Part shown: piece after piece, positions 46,764-58,060 of the stretch | Layout of the letters: the number at the start of each line of letters is the position of its first letter | Position numbering within the stretch: position 1 is the first letter of the stretch | Assembly (NCBI GenBank): GCA_907165065.1 | Contig: OU015523.1 | Coordinates: 120,802,246-120,866,245 of the forward strand | From: Caprimulgus europaeus | Taxonomy: Eukaryota; Chordata; Aves; Caprimulgiformes; Caprimulgidae | Direction: 5' to 3' | DNA: 64,000 nucleotides | The notes under the pieces: generated by a model | What the model saw: the letters and a program-made list of their open reading frames with translations, nothing else | Database searches by the model: none | What the model was told of the DNA's origin: nothing | Made by a program: the position numbers and the translations under genes

Positions 46764-48345
46764 AGCTCTCCATCCCATCCTCATCCCGATCTCCATCTCA
46801 TTCACATGCTAAAGACAATGCCCATCCCATCTAATTCCCATGTCTATTCCACATCTATGCTCAACCCATGCCCAAGCCCAACCCATGCCTATTGCATGCC
46901 CAAGCACATCCTCTTCCCTCCCTATTACCTTCCAGTGTTTATGTCCACAGCCAATCCATCTCATTAGCATGCCCATACCTATGTCCATGCCTGTGTCTTG
47001 CCCATGCCCATCCCCTCCCTATGGCCCTGTCCATCCCCTTTACATGCCATGTCCACGTCCACCTCCTCTCCATGCCATGCCTGTGTCTATGCCAGTGTCC
47101 ATTCTTTTTACATGAACCTATGTCCAAGCCCCTGCCCATCCTCATGTACATACCTAACTCAAGCCTATGCCCATGCTTATGTCTTCCTCTGTCCCATGCC
47201 CACACCATGTCCATGCCCAGCTCCTCCCCATGTCCATGCTGTGACTATGGCCACTGCTGTTCCATGACTGTGTCATGACTACAGCATGCCCATGTCCATG
47301 TCCATTCCTATCTCATACTGATGCCCATCTCCTTCCTATGCCCATGCCACCCCATGCTCATTCCCATCAAAAGTCCATATCCATGACATGCTCATGTCCA
47401 TACCCAGCTCCTCTCCATGACAATGGCCATGCCCATGTCCATGCTTAGCTCTACTCCATGTCCATGCCATGGCCATGCCTGTGCTCCCCCCGCCCCATGC
47501 CCTTGTTCATGCCCATACTATGCCCATGTCCATGCCCAGCACAACTCCATGTCCATGCCATGTCCATGCCTATGTTCCCCCTTGCCCCATGCCTGTGCCA
47601 TGACCATACCATAACCATGTCCGTGTGCATTCCCATCTCATACCAACACCCATCTCCTGCCCATGCCAGTCCATGCCTGTTCCCAGCCAAAGTCCATATC
47701 CATGTCATTTCCATGCCCAGCTTCACTCCATGTCCATGCCATGCTCATGTCTATGTCAGCCCCTGCCCCATGGCCATGGCCATATCTATCCCCAGCTCCA
47801 CTCCATGCTGATGTCCATTCACATGTCCATGTTCAGCTTAGCTCCACTGCAGGTACATGCTACACCCATGCCTATATCACCCCCCGCCCTATGCTCATGG
47901 CCGTGTCCATGTTCATGTCCAGTTCCACTCCACACCCATGGCCTATGTCGCCCCCTGCCCCATGCCATATCTATGCCCATGTTCATGCTCAGATCTGCTT
48001 CATGTCCATGGAGTGCCCACGCCTATGTCACCCCCCATCCCCATGCCCAGTTCCTCCCCATGTCCATGGCCTATGTCTCCCTCTCCCTACGCCCATGTTC
48101 ATGCTTATGTCCATCCCAGCTCCACTCCATGACCACGCCATGCCCATGCCTATGTCACCCTCTGCCCCATGCCCATGTCCATGATCCACTCCAGCCCATG
48201 CCCATGCCATGCCCATGCCTGTGCCCATTCCCCTCTCATACCAACACCCATCTCCTCCCCATGCCCATGCCACCCCACGCCCATTCCTCCCCAAAGCCTA
48301 TACCCATGCCCATCCTTTCTGCATGCCAACCCCATGCCCGTGCCG
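46764..48345. repeat. Degenerate CCATGC/CCATGT minisatellite
   Basis: Nearly 1.6 kb is built from six-base words CCCATG, TCCATG and CCATGC. In its second half a longer unit recurs: CCCAGCTCCACTCCATGTCC, then CATGCC words, then a C-rich TATGTCACCCCCTGCCCC, then CATG words again. Starts near 47,446, 47,534, 47,718, 47,801, 47,919, 48,050 and 48,115 suggest a unit of roughly 70-90 bp. Because the unit is a multiple of three, several frames on both strands stay open (up to 292 codons) and read MPMPMS, CPCPCL or GMGMAW. I regard these as non-coding. The array ends at the CpG-rich promoter block. Confidence 0.95.
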
Positions 48346-48600
48346 TGCCCAGCCGTTCGGAGCCGTTCCGTTTCGTTCCGTGCCGTTCCGTGCCCCATCC
48401 GCATGAGTGCCCGTCATTCCCAGCCCGGCAGCGGCGGGTCCTGCCTCCCGTTCCCGTAGCCGGTGTGTGTCTCTCTTTCTCTCTTTCTCTCTTTCGTGTG
48501 TAACAGCGAGAGGGAGAGAGAGAGCGAGGCAAGGAGAGGAGGAGGAGGAGGGGGGAAGCTTTAAATAAAGCCTTTGGATTGCAGCTGCTTATTTTGGGCA
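48330..48600 (+). promoter_or_regulatory. Putative CpG-rich promoter
   Basis: About 17 CpGs fall within 48,330-48,460, far above the surrounding DNA. The order is a short CCGTTCCGTGCC-type repeat (about 48,350-48,392), GGCAGCGGCGGG, a CT-rich tract (48,471-48,495), a GA-rich tract (48,508-48,556) and a TATA-like CTTTAAATAAAG at 48,559-48,570. A start site near 48,595 would fit the TATA-like word, but a dispersed CpG-island start is as likely. Direction is inferred from the donor site downstream. Confidence 0.6.
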
Positions 48601-48821
48601 GTCCTACCAGGGACGATTCCTGCCAGGAAAGAAGCTGGACCGGTCCTTTTTTTTTAAAAAAAAAAAAAAAATTATAAATTTTGATTTGGATTTTTGGGGG
48701 TGGCGGTGGTGTATTGCCGAGCTGCCTGCTGAGGCGAGCCCCGGTGCCTGGCTGTAGTTGCCCAGTTTGGGATCGCTGGACACAGTGACATTTTCGGTTT
48801 GGGGAGAAGCCTGCAGACATG
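48595..48821 (+). other. Putative first exon: 5' leader plus start codon
   Basis: The leader contains no ATG: none occurs from 48,406 to 48,818, and the first is at 48,819-48,821 in GCAGACATG. That ATG is followed directly by the donor GTAAGC. The 5' boundary is approximate. A T9A16 run at 48,647-48,671 is odd for a GC-rich leader. Genes in which exon 1 supplies only the initiator Met are known (calmodulin genes, for example), but this leader is not one I recognise, so I give no name. An alternative is a non-coding first exon of a lncRNA or of a gene whose true start lies in exon 2. Confidence 0.5.
48819..48821 (+). CDS. Putative initiator codon of an unidentified gene (exon 1 CDS)
   Basis: ATG with G at -3 is immediately followed by the splice donor GTAAGC (48,822-48,827), so a phase-0 intron would follow the start codon. 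The coding part of exon 1 would be three bases. Support: CpG block, ATG-free leader, consensus donor. The rest of the protein lies downstream, largely outside this window. It would start in any exon 2 with frame 0. Confidence 0.4.
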
Positions 48822-49883
48822 GTAAGCTTTGCTTTTTATTTTATTTTATTTTTTTCCTCTGAAAAGTGTATTTGTGCCATCGTTTCCTTCCAGTTTTCCC
48901 TTCCCCCTTTTCATTTTCCCACCAAAGAGACAGGCACACGGGTTGGGGCTGGGGAGAAGCTCCCCGAATCCCTGATTTTTTTTTCCTCCCCACCATCCCT
49001 CTCTTTCTCCCCAGCTTGCTTTTCCGACACCCCCCCGCAGCATCCCAGCATCCCAGCCCTGCTGCTCCCTCAGTTTGCAGCAATTCAGCAGGAGGCAAAG
49101 ATGCTGCTGGAGGCTTCTTGACTGGGGTGATGGGGACCAGCACCCCTCAACCTTACTCCACGGTGGTTTTAGGGTGGTTTCTCCCACCCAACCACCCCCA
49201 AAACCCTTCCCTTTGCACCCCAAGTGTTGCGGTTGTGCTGGGTTTGGGAGGGTGGGGGGTGTGGGAAGGCAGCAGTGCAGATTTGGAGGCACTGGAGCAA
49301 GGATGCAGCTTTAAGATCAATCAGTTTTATTTATGTAATAGTAAAAGGAGGGAGAAAAGAGCAGAAAAAAAAAATAAATAAGTCCCTCAGTATTCCTCAG
49401 CTGCACAAAGCTCCTTTTGCTCTGTCTGCACCCTCTGCCCCGTCCCCATGTCCTGCTGCAGGGTGCTGCGTGGTGGGAGTGTGTGTATGTGTATGTTTAC
49501 ATTTGGATCTGTGATAGAGTCAGGGATGGGGATAGAGAAGGGGTCTCCCATTTTCCACGGGAGGGTGCCTTTGCCTCCAAGTTAAAAAAAAAAGAAGAAA
49601 AATGTGCTTGACTTGCAACTTGAGTGCCAGTTCTGTTTCTTAAGCATTAAATGTTCCAGCCCTGCTTCCAGCCATGCCCTGACAGTATTAAAAACCCCTC
49701 CAAACAGTGTGGCGTTTGAAAAAAAAAGATGCTCGAGTGCCTGGGAGAAATGCAGTAGTTCAAACTCCTGCTCATGTTCTCAGCAATTTGCATTTTCCAA
49801 TACAATTTTGGCTGTTGAACATAAAAACAGGTTACTACCAAAGGGCATTTCTTTCTTTCTAGTTGTTTTCTTAAAAATAAAAT

Positions 49884-49926
<43 letters not shown>

Positions 49927-52900
49927 TATATTCTTTATTCTCAGTGCAAAATATCTGGGATATATTACTTTAAAATAAGTAGTAGTTAAGGAATGTCAAA
50001 TCTTTAAAAAACAATAATTAAAAAAAACCCTTAAAGTATTCATAAGGCATTATGTATTTTGTCTTTCTTACTATGACCATGCTTAGAAATTCACAGTGGT
50101 TACAGCCATCTAAGCACATGATTTGGAAAAAAAAAAAAAAAACCAACCCACAACAAAAAAACCCAAAATAAAAAAAAAACATATTTATGCCACAATCTTT
50201 ATTGTCTTATAGGATACAGAATCTGAAATATGTTTTTCATACAGCCAAAACAGAGCTAGCTAAATACTTACTGACTAGATAGACAAGATCTGTCTGCGTC
50301 TTGAGGGCATTTCCTTATAGCTCTTCCAGGAAAGTTCAATTCTTTATGATTTAAAAATAAAATAATAAAAAACCCCCAAACAACAAAAACCCCACCAAAA
50401 CTCTTAATCAAACTATAAAATAATCTTTCCAACTCCACCCTGTCTTCCTCCTTAACCCTTTGCAGTGAAATCTGAATTTATAGCTGCATTTTTTTACTTT
50501 TTTTTTTTTTTTTTTTTCCTGAGAAAAGTCCCGTGTGAAGGGAGGGACACAAAATGAGAGAATGAGAGAAGAGCTTTGAAGTTGGAAGTTGTCTGTGGTT
50601 TGTTTTTTTTTTAATAGGTAAACTTCTGCTGTAACCTGGCAAGTTGTTAACATGCTACTCCCTGCTCCAGGAGGCAGGAGTTGGGCATAGGGGGAATTTG
50701 GCAGATCCCAATCTATCCCAACCTGATTTCTTTCTGCTTCACGGACCTTAATAAAATTGCTTACTAGAAGGGTGGCTCCTCCCTTCCTAAGGAGAGTGCT
50801 CTGCTCCCAACATGTGCTCCATATGTGCCTGCAATACCCAAGGTTTACCATTTACCCCTATACTATGCCAGCAGCCCACATGTGCCAGCTGCACGTTGGG
50901 TCCAGTGAGGGCAGAGTAGAAACTATCAGAAACCCCAACATCTTCCAGTGATTGGAATTTAATTTATTTTATTGGTCTCTTCAGAGCTGGGTACCTCCCA
51001 CTTGGTGTCTCAGCCTGTAGCTCTTTTATAGGCTTGGGTGGAAAAAGCAGGGAGTGTATAAATACATTTATTTATTTATTTAGTATGGGGGTGTGTGCGA
51101 TGGGGGACATAAAATAGGACATAAAGGTAGGAAGATGTGTCTCCTGCACTGTTTTGCAGTGAGACAGCAGCTTGCTTGGCTCTGCTGTAGTACGAGGCTG
51201 TAGGAATTTGCTGGTTTGTGACCATTGCCAGCTGCCCTTCCCTGTTAAATTCCCAGCTCCCAGTCTATCCCACTTTGCTGGATCAGTGCTTGCTGGTGTA
51301 CGCTGGTTTGTGACCATGAGCATCCCTTAAGAATTTGACTCCCAAACCAGTGCCTAAGCAATGGAAATTATGGTCTGTGCTGGTTTCCAGCAGGTTTGGG
51401 GATGAGGAGGGGAGCGGGAGGTCACAATTCTTGGCCAGGCATTTCCCACATATGTGAAAATATTCCCTGGGTTCTGCTTCCCCCAGTGACCGGGACCACC
51501 ACTCTGCACTGGACCACCCTGGGAAAGGGGTCTACACCCACAGCTGGACAGGGAGAGGAGATGAGATGCCTTTGCAGACAACCTGTTTCAGTTTTTCCTC
51601 CTTTTCCCCCAAAAAAAATCTCACCAGAACTGGAAGTTATTGCTACTGCACTGAGATGTGTTATATTTCTGCAGGGAATTCTGTCCCTGTGCCTCACCCT
51701 CCCTTCCTGTACATACGTGTGTGCATGTGTGCATATCTTTACAAAAGGAGATTTTCTTTTTGTCTGCCATTTATTGGTGTGATCTGTATTAAAAAAATAA
51801 AATAAAATCATGTTTTAGTGGAGAAAGAGGGTCTTTGGTGTGGAAAGAGGTTCTCAGGCTGGTCTTTGGCAGGGGAATGGAGGAAAGGCAAAAGGGGTGC
51901 ACAAGTTAACTTTATAGTTTCCTTTTTTATTAGTAAGGGGTCTGGGTTTAGAAAGGCTTTTCTGGGAAGAATTTACCTTCTCTGATTTAAAAGGGTAAAG
52001 GAAAAATCATTGAGAGAAGAGAGTAAAATTGCACATCTGGTTTTGGCTGGAGGGAAAGAGGGGAGATACTCCTCCCCGCCCCCCCAGTTTATTTTACTTA
52101 TTAATGGAAAAAAAGACTCATCCCTCTGGTTTCAGCGGGAAGGAGTGAGATTTGTACAGAGAAGAGTGTGGATTTTTGGAATCCTTGTAGCTTAATTATT
52201 TCATTTGACTCATTTAAATTAGATCCTTTCCTTTTATTTTGGTGAGCAGACAGTACACTGGCAAGGGAAAATGTTGTTCTCTTTTGTTTTCCAAAGTGAG
52301 GAATTTTTTTGCTTTTATATTATGATTGGTTTCCTGGAGTGCATAATAACTAAAATGTTATTTCATTCCCTTTTACAACTGGTACACTATTCCAATTAAG
52401 AGCCCGCTCTGATTATTTTTAACCTAGTAGTTTACTATTTCTCCACTCAGGAGAATAAAATATTGAGTTCTTGCACTTTAAAATAGCTGAGATGTTTAAA
52501 TAAAACTACCTTTTCCCTGGGAAAGTCATTTCCAGTTCTGTTCAAGTTCCCGCTTCACTGGTTCCTTTTCTGACAGAATCACATCCTTGCAAGGAGCAGA
52601 AGGATGATCTTACATAACTTGATGTTTCCAGATCAAAAGTTACAAATATTGCAGTAATAGCACGGTGAGAGAGATTTGGCAGGATGAACGTTGCATGACA
52701 TATGTGATTTCTTGTTAGGATTTCAAATCAAGGTGGTTTTAAAAATTGATGGGGGGAAAAAGTAGAATTTAAAGAGATGAATAAACACAAACTTGCTCGT
52801 TTGATATCTTCTTTAACATCACTTTCTCTTTTTATCTCTGTAGTCACTTGAGGCTTTACTTTTTCTTTTTTTAAAGTCATACTCTTCTGTGCTTAAGAAA

Positions 52901-55900
52901 TGTGTAATTGTAATATCAAAAAGTGAAGTAGGTCTCTCTCAGATTTGATTCAAGGAGATGAAACTCTGTAAATCAATGTCAATTCAGATTTCAAGACTGG
53001 CTGTTACCTGCCCTGTTACAAGGTCTATCAGCATAGCTTATTGTAACTAAAAGCTGTAATACTCCATTTTTGCTTTGAACTGACAGATTGGCAATGCTGA
53101 GCACTTTGACAGAGTAACACGTACCACTTGCTGGTGAATTGGGTACTTGTGGATCCCTGAACAGTATGTTTCAAAGAAAAAGTCTTGTAATGAAATATTT
53201 TTAAAATTATAAATGTATATATTTCCTCTTTACTATAGATTAAAAGGAAAAAGAATCATGGAGCAATTTCATTTCTAACTATATTAGTATAGCTCGAGGA
53301 GTGGTGCTGTAGTGTGGCAAATAATTTTCCTAGATTTTTTTTTTTTTAATCAGCTGTCCCAAATCACTCTTCCTGGAACATCTTTAAATGCAAAGTTGAA
53401 ATCTCAACAGGAGAGCATGTTTGCTGGGCTATTTGGAGTGACAAACAATTCTTACAGAAAGTTCCAATTTCTTGGGAAGTTTGAGCCTAACTTAGCTAAC
53501 CCTTATGCCTTTGTACCAAATTTTTGTGAACTAAGCTGTTTGTGCTGTAGGGGAATTCAAACTTCATCACATATTGTCCTACTGGGTATCAGCAGTGGTG
53601 AGTTATTTATTTATTTATTCATTTATTTTAATGTAAAGATGTCTGTGAAAGAAGCAGACATGGAAATCTTTGTTCTTCCAGTGTGTTGGCAGCCAGGAGG
53701 AGGAAAATGCACTATGAAACAGAACAGGGCTGGCAGTGAAGTTTCCTATTCCAAATAAGACTTGCTTTCTAGGATGTGAGACATCCTTGTTATTTTAAAA
53801 GAGGGAAGGGAAGAAGAAGAGAGGAGTTGCTGGTGGTCGATTTAGGTGGAGGAGCTTGCTGAATCACATTTATCAGCCTATTTAAATGGGGATGATTCAA
53901 TTAGATTTCATCGATATCCCCTTGGGCTTTAGTGAAGTAGTATTTGCAACAGTCTAGGAAAACCACTGCAGTTGAGAATCCTCCTTCACTGCTGTAACTA
54001 CCACTAAGGCACTGGTGGCAGATGTGCTATCCAGGCAGCAATAGCAAACGTGAAAGCAGGAGATGTCTCGCTGTCCATTGATTTAGGTTTTAGGTGATTA
54101 TTCTGTGCAATTTTCTCTTTAAACACTGAGTAGAAGATACATTGCTTGCCTGCTCATGTGTATGCACACAATGAGTCTTCAAAGTATAGTGGAGATTGGT
54201 CAGTTAAACAATCAAAAATTAGAAAACAGAGGGATTAAATCTTATTTTATCATTTTAATTCAACCCTGTCTTCTGTACACAATAAGGGCTCACAAGGTTT
54301 ATCTTCTCCCCCTCAAACTCCAAGTGCACTGAAAATCTTAAACTTGCTTAAAACATTCAGTCTAGGCTTGTGCCTTCTGGGCAATATTTGGTCTATTCAT
54401 TAAATCAGTCTTGGTCTTCGATGTTGTGCTGCATGGAGGGAAAGAGAAGCCAGGATTCAATTCCTGAGCAGGAATGTCTTCAAGTACTACCTGTCTATGC
54501 GAAAGCAAAGTCCCAGAGGCCGCCAAGTCCTAAACCAAGTCCTCTTCCACTGGGTCACTTGGACTTCGATGGCCTAATCTTCTATATGAACTGAACTTCC
54601 ACATTTTTTAATGTAAAGTTTTCAATATTCTGTTGATTCTTTTTGAACTGCTTCTGTGTCTTTGCATGCTGAAAACCATTTTGTCTTCATCTATGTAACA
54701 CGGTGAAGAATAGGAAAGGAGAGCTTGGTTTGTCAAAAAGCCTTCAGAATTAACTGCCAGAAGCATTGGAAAAACTGATGGAGTGTGACAGATGCTGGAA
54801 TTTGCTTCTTTCTTGTAGATATACACAGTCTTGGCTGGTTGGGCTTGGGGCAGCACAGATCCCATCAGCCAGGAACAAGCAAATGTTGCCATTTTGAGAA
54901 ATCTGCCCTTTGTGTGACTGGGTTTAAGGTGTGATCAGTTTTTTTTTGGTGTTGAAACAGATTTTTGTGCTCGAAAGCAGAGAACAATCTCAGGAGCTGA
55001 TCTCAGGGTGTGATGCTGCAGACAGAGCTGTGATCGGGGGTTACTTGTGGTGCTGAAACAAAGTTCACGTGGCCTTTAATTGCTGTGGTGGATGTTTGGC
55101 ACGTAAGCAGATCATACTCCAAGCTGTCATGATGATCATCCAGAGGTTGTAATACACTTAGTTTCCACACAGTTATGAAACTTTGGGTTGAAGTGACTTG
55201 CCCAACATTGCCCACAGACTTGGGGCATCATTTAACTGCCTTAATCTGAAACACATCTGTCCTCATTCCTCCCTCTCTGCTTAGTCACTACAAACCTTCC
55301 AGCTCTGCAATGGGTGAGACAGGGATTGTAAACCTTGTCTTCTCCTCCCCATTCCCATTGCTTTATCTCTAGGTTGGCTTAGATAAAACGCTGTCTACTG
55401 AACAATGATTGCATCGTAAGGAAGGAAGACAAAGTGCTTGGTTAAAGCAAATTTTGTTGTGTTTTTTCTGAAATTCTGGGTCTCCAATATAGACTTTTAA
55501 ATCTTATAATTGGCCTGTTAGTCTACTCTTTGTTGGAATTGTTTTCTTTTTTATTTAAATCTTACAAAAGCTAGTAGCTTTGTCATGTTGCATCATTTTG
55601 GTATTTGTATGTGTCAGTGGCTTAAATTAACAGATCATCATGCTTGGTTTGACAGAGTACTTTGCTTCCCAAAAAACATCTCTCTTGGTCCATCCTGCTC
55701 AGTCTGGTCCTCTCCTCACCCCTTGCCTCTTCCAGCTCTTTTCTGCAATCCCATTTTCATCCCTCTAATTCCTGCTTTGCAGGATTATCACCTCAACCTC
55801 ATCTAGCTCCTCCTGGCTGGGGATCATGCTGATCACCAGAGAGCATCTCTGAATTAAGTTCTGATACTTGGATGCAGATCTGGCACATCCCACAGCAAAA

Positions 55901-57389
55901 AGCATCTTGTTGAGTCCCACACAGGTAGAAATTTAAGTGATGGAAGCTGGGAAATGTGTACAAATGCACCCGGGAGCACGTAGCAGCAGCAGTATTTTTA
56001 TCAAAGATGTCTAAACTTGGCCAAATTCACATAGATTCACACAAAATTCATTAGAAGAAAACCAATTATCTCCCAGGCAAATTTCAAGTTCTTCTTGTAA
56101 AGTCCTCGAGATCCCAGAGGAGGTTTTAGAGAGAAGGCTAAAGGCATTTTTTTAACATGGATAAAACAACATATTTTTCCCTAGCCTTGTTCTCAGAATC
56201 TGCTGAACTGTTTTGACTGAAATTTTCCAAAAAACTTCAGCCTGAGGCAGACAGCTGGCATGGAAATTTTCAGCCCAAACAATTTGCTTAGTATAGTTAT
56301 GAGAAATTGCAAATGCTGTTTTATTATTAAAGCTGCCTCGCTTTTCCCATAATTGACAGCTCTCCCAACTTTGCCTTTCCCTAATAAACAGCTAACTTGA
56401 GATTTTGTTACAAACTAATTTTGTGTGGTTTATAGATATTTTTATATATTGGAAATTTATTATAACATTGACACATGCATTTCAGCATATGTTAGCAGAT
56501 GATGAAATCTCAAGCTTCCTGGACACAGAAGTGAATGCAATTAATGAGAATCCCACAAAGCCGCATCAAAGCGATACAACATTGCAGGATTTGTAGAATG
56601 GGATTAAAACCAAAGACATCTCAGGAGATGTTGCACTGACAAGAGTAAATCACACAAATTCCCATGTATCCCACCGTGGGGTTCATGGTCCTTCTGACAG
56701 GAGGATTCTGATTTAATATAGCAACATTCTCTTGTAACAGCAACTGTTATTGCAAATCACAGTAAAAAAGTAAAGGAAGTGGGGAGAAGGAAACATCTAC
56801 AACTGAAAGAGCAGATAATTAGATAATTGTATTTTTTTTGTGTGATCATTTATTTTCTTTTTTTTATCATCCTTGCAGGTGACTGCTAAGGCTGTAGCTT
56901 CACAACAGAGCCAACCTCAGGACCCTTTGTCATGGAAGGAGAGGGGTCCTGCTGTCCCCATCTCCTCCACTCCCAGTGTCCTGTCTCCTCAGCTCCTGTC
57001 CTTCCATTCCTACAGGATATGCCTAATTATTTAAATTATCAATCCAGGAGAAAACTAGTTCCATCTTTTGCTAGGACTTTAGGGGTTTTTTTCTGCTGAG
57101 GTAGTGACTTACATTGAGTCAATGTGGTGGCAGCACATGCCGAGGAGGCAGGATAAAGAAGAGGGTCCAAAAAGCTTTTGGGAGGTGGTGAGTTTTTAGG
57201 CTAATCTCATGACACAGGAGTTTTTTTCCTGGGTTGTCAACTGTTTGCAGAAGTTGTATTGTGCTGGTACAAAGGCTAGTTTTATTCATATTAAAATACA
57301 GAGTGCACCTTTTCATGACACACTGATCTTCAGGACAGTCTTTCGGACCATCCTGCTTGGTAGGCACTGAAGCAGTTGTCCTCTGTCAA
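48822..57389 (+). other. Putative first intron, proximal part
   Basis: The sequence begins GTAAGCTTTGC and is first GC-moderate and pyrimidine-rich (to about 49,320), then AT-rich. It holds the TA microsatellite at 49,889-49,932 and A-rich blocks (50,126-50,180 and 50,341-50,400). ORFs of 147-171 codons near 48,866-49,381 and 50,408-50,851 show no recognisable product. I see no convincing exon in this stretch. Confidence 0.45.
49889..49932. repeat. (TA)n microsatellite
   Basis: A TA run of 30 bases, then ACACA and a second short TA run. Confidence 0.97.
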
Positions 57390-58060
57390 TTTGCTGGATT
57401 CTTTTTGAATCTAGTGTATAGTTGTGATGGTCATAATACCCTGTAAAAAAAGTTTAGACATTTAAAATCATGCAGTGAGTGAAAAAGTCTTCCTTTTGTT
57501 CTGCTTTAAACTCACAATTTGGTAATTCCATTAGATGACTCTTACTTTGTGGGTTACAGACATCATGATTTAATAGAGGTCTGTTCCTCCCACTTTTTGT
57601 TGTTCTTTTCCAAGCTGAAAATCCCTCCTCTACTTAATTTTTCCTGCAAAAGCCTTTCTATATTCCCAAAAGTCTTTGCAGCCTTTTTCTCTGTCTTTGT
57701 TAACTCTATTCTATGTTTTAGAGATGGGTTGACCAAAAATGCATGCAGCATTGAGATAGGAATGCATCATTAGCTTATACAGCACCATCCTGATATATTC
57801 TTCTCCTTTTGTTGTCTATTTTTTTCCTAACATACCCCAAGGTTTTCATTGCATATTTGACTGGCACAAGCAGAGAGCCAATATTTATAGAGGACATCCC
57901 ACAGTGATTCCCCAGCCACCTTCCTGTGTGGTGACGGTTAATTTAGAGCCCACATTGTGTATGTATTGTTAGAATTGGTTTTCTCTTTATGCATTACTTT
58001 GCTTTTATTGACACTGAATTTCATCTGATGTTTTTATCACCCAGCTAGTTACTCAGTATA
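57390..58060 (-). mobile_element. Ancient CR1/L3-type LINE fragment
   Basis: About 670 bp on the minus strand encodes the RT C-terminal half of an old amniote LINE. Read on the plus strand, TTCTTTTTGAATCTAGTG, AAGTCTTCCTTTTGTTCTGC, AATAGAGGTCTGTTCC, TTCCAAGCTGAAAATCCC, GATGGGTTGACCAAAAATGC and TTACTTTGC...GAATTTCATCTGATG follow the inverted family order. The minus strand still reads QMKFSVNKSKVMH (family QMKFNVDKCKVMH) near 57,985-58,035. The frames are broken. It is intronic if the 48.8 kb gene is real. Confidence 0.7.

Noticed and set aside
47625-48503. 292-codon plus-strand ORF (Met/Pro/Cys-rich)
   Set aside because: It is the translation of the six-base minisatellite, open in several frames because the unit length is a multiple of three.
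48236-48820. 194-codon minus-strand ORF over the promoter block
   Set aside because: It is antisense to the CpG-rich leader, includes minisatellite and GA/CT tract translation, and has no recognisable domain.
48819-48827. Assignment of the ATG-only exon to a calmodulin gene
   Set aside because: Calmodulin genes also split after ATG, but the leader and the candidate downstream sequence do not resemble them.
48866-49381. 171-codon plus-strand ORF just after the putative donor
   Set aside because: Composition follows the pyrimidine-rich intron start, with competing open frames on both strands and no motif.
50408-50851. 147-codon minus-strand ORF
   Set aside because: It crosses a poly-T run that encodes a lysine stretch. 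No domain is visible.
53312-53758. 148-codon plus-strand ORF
   Set aside because: It starts in a poly-T stretch, has low-complexity segments and unremarkable composition, and no splice sites or motifs support it.
57519-57773. 84-codon plus-strand ORF
   Set aside because: It is antisense to the ancient LINE reverse transcriptase relic.
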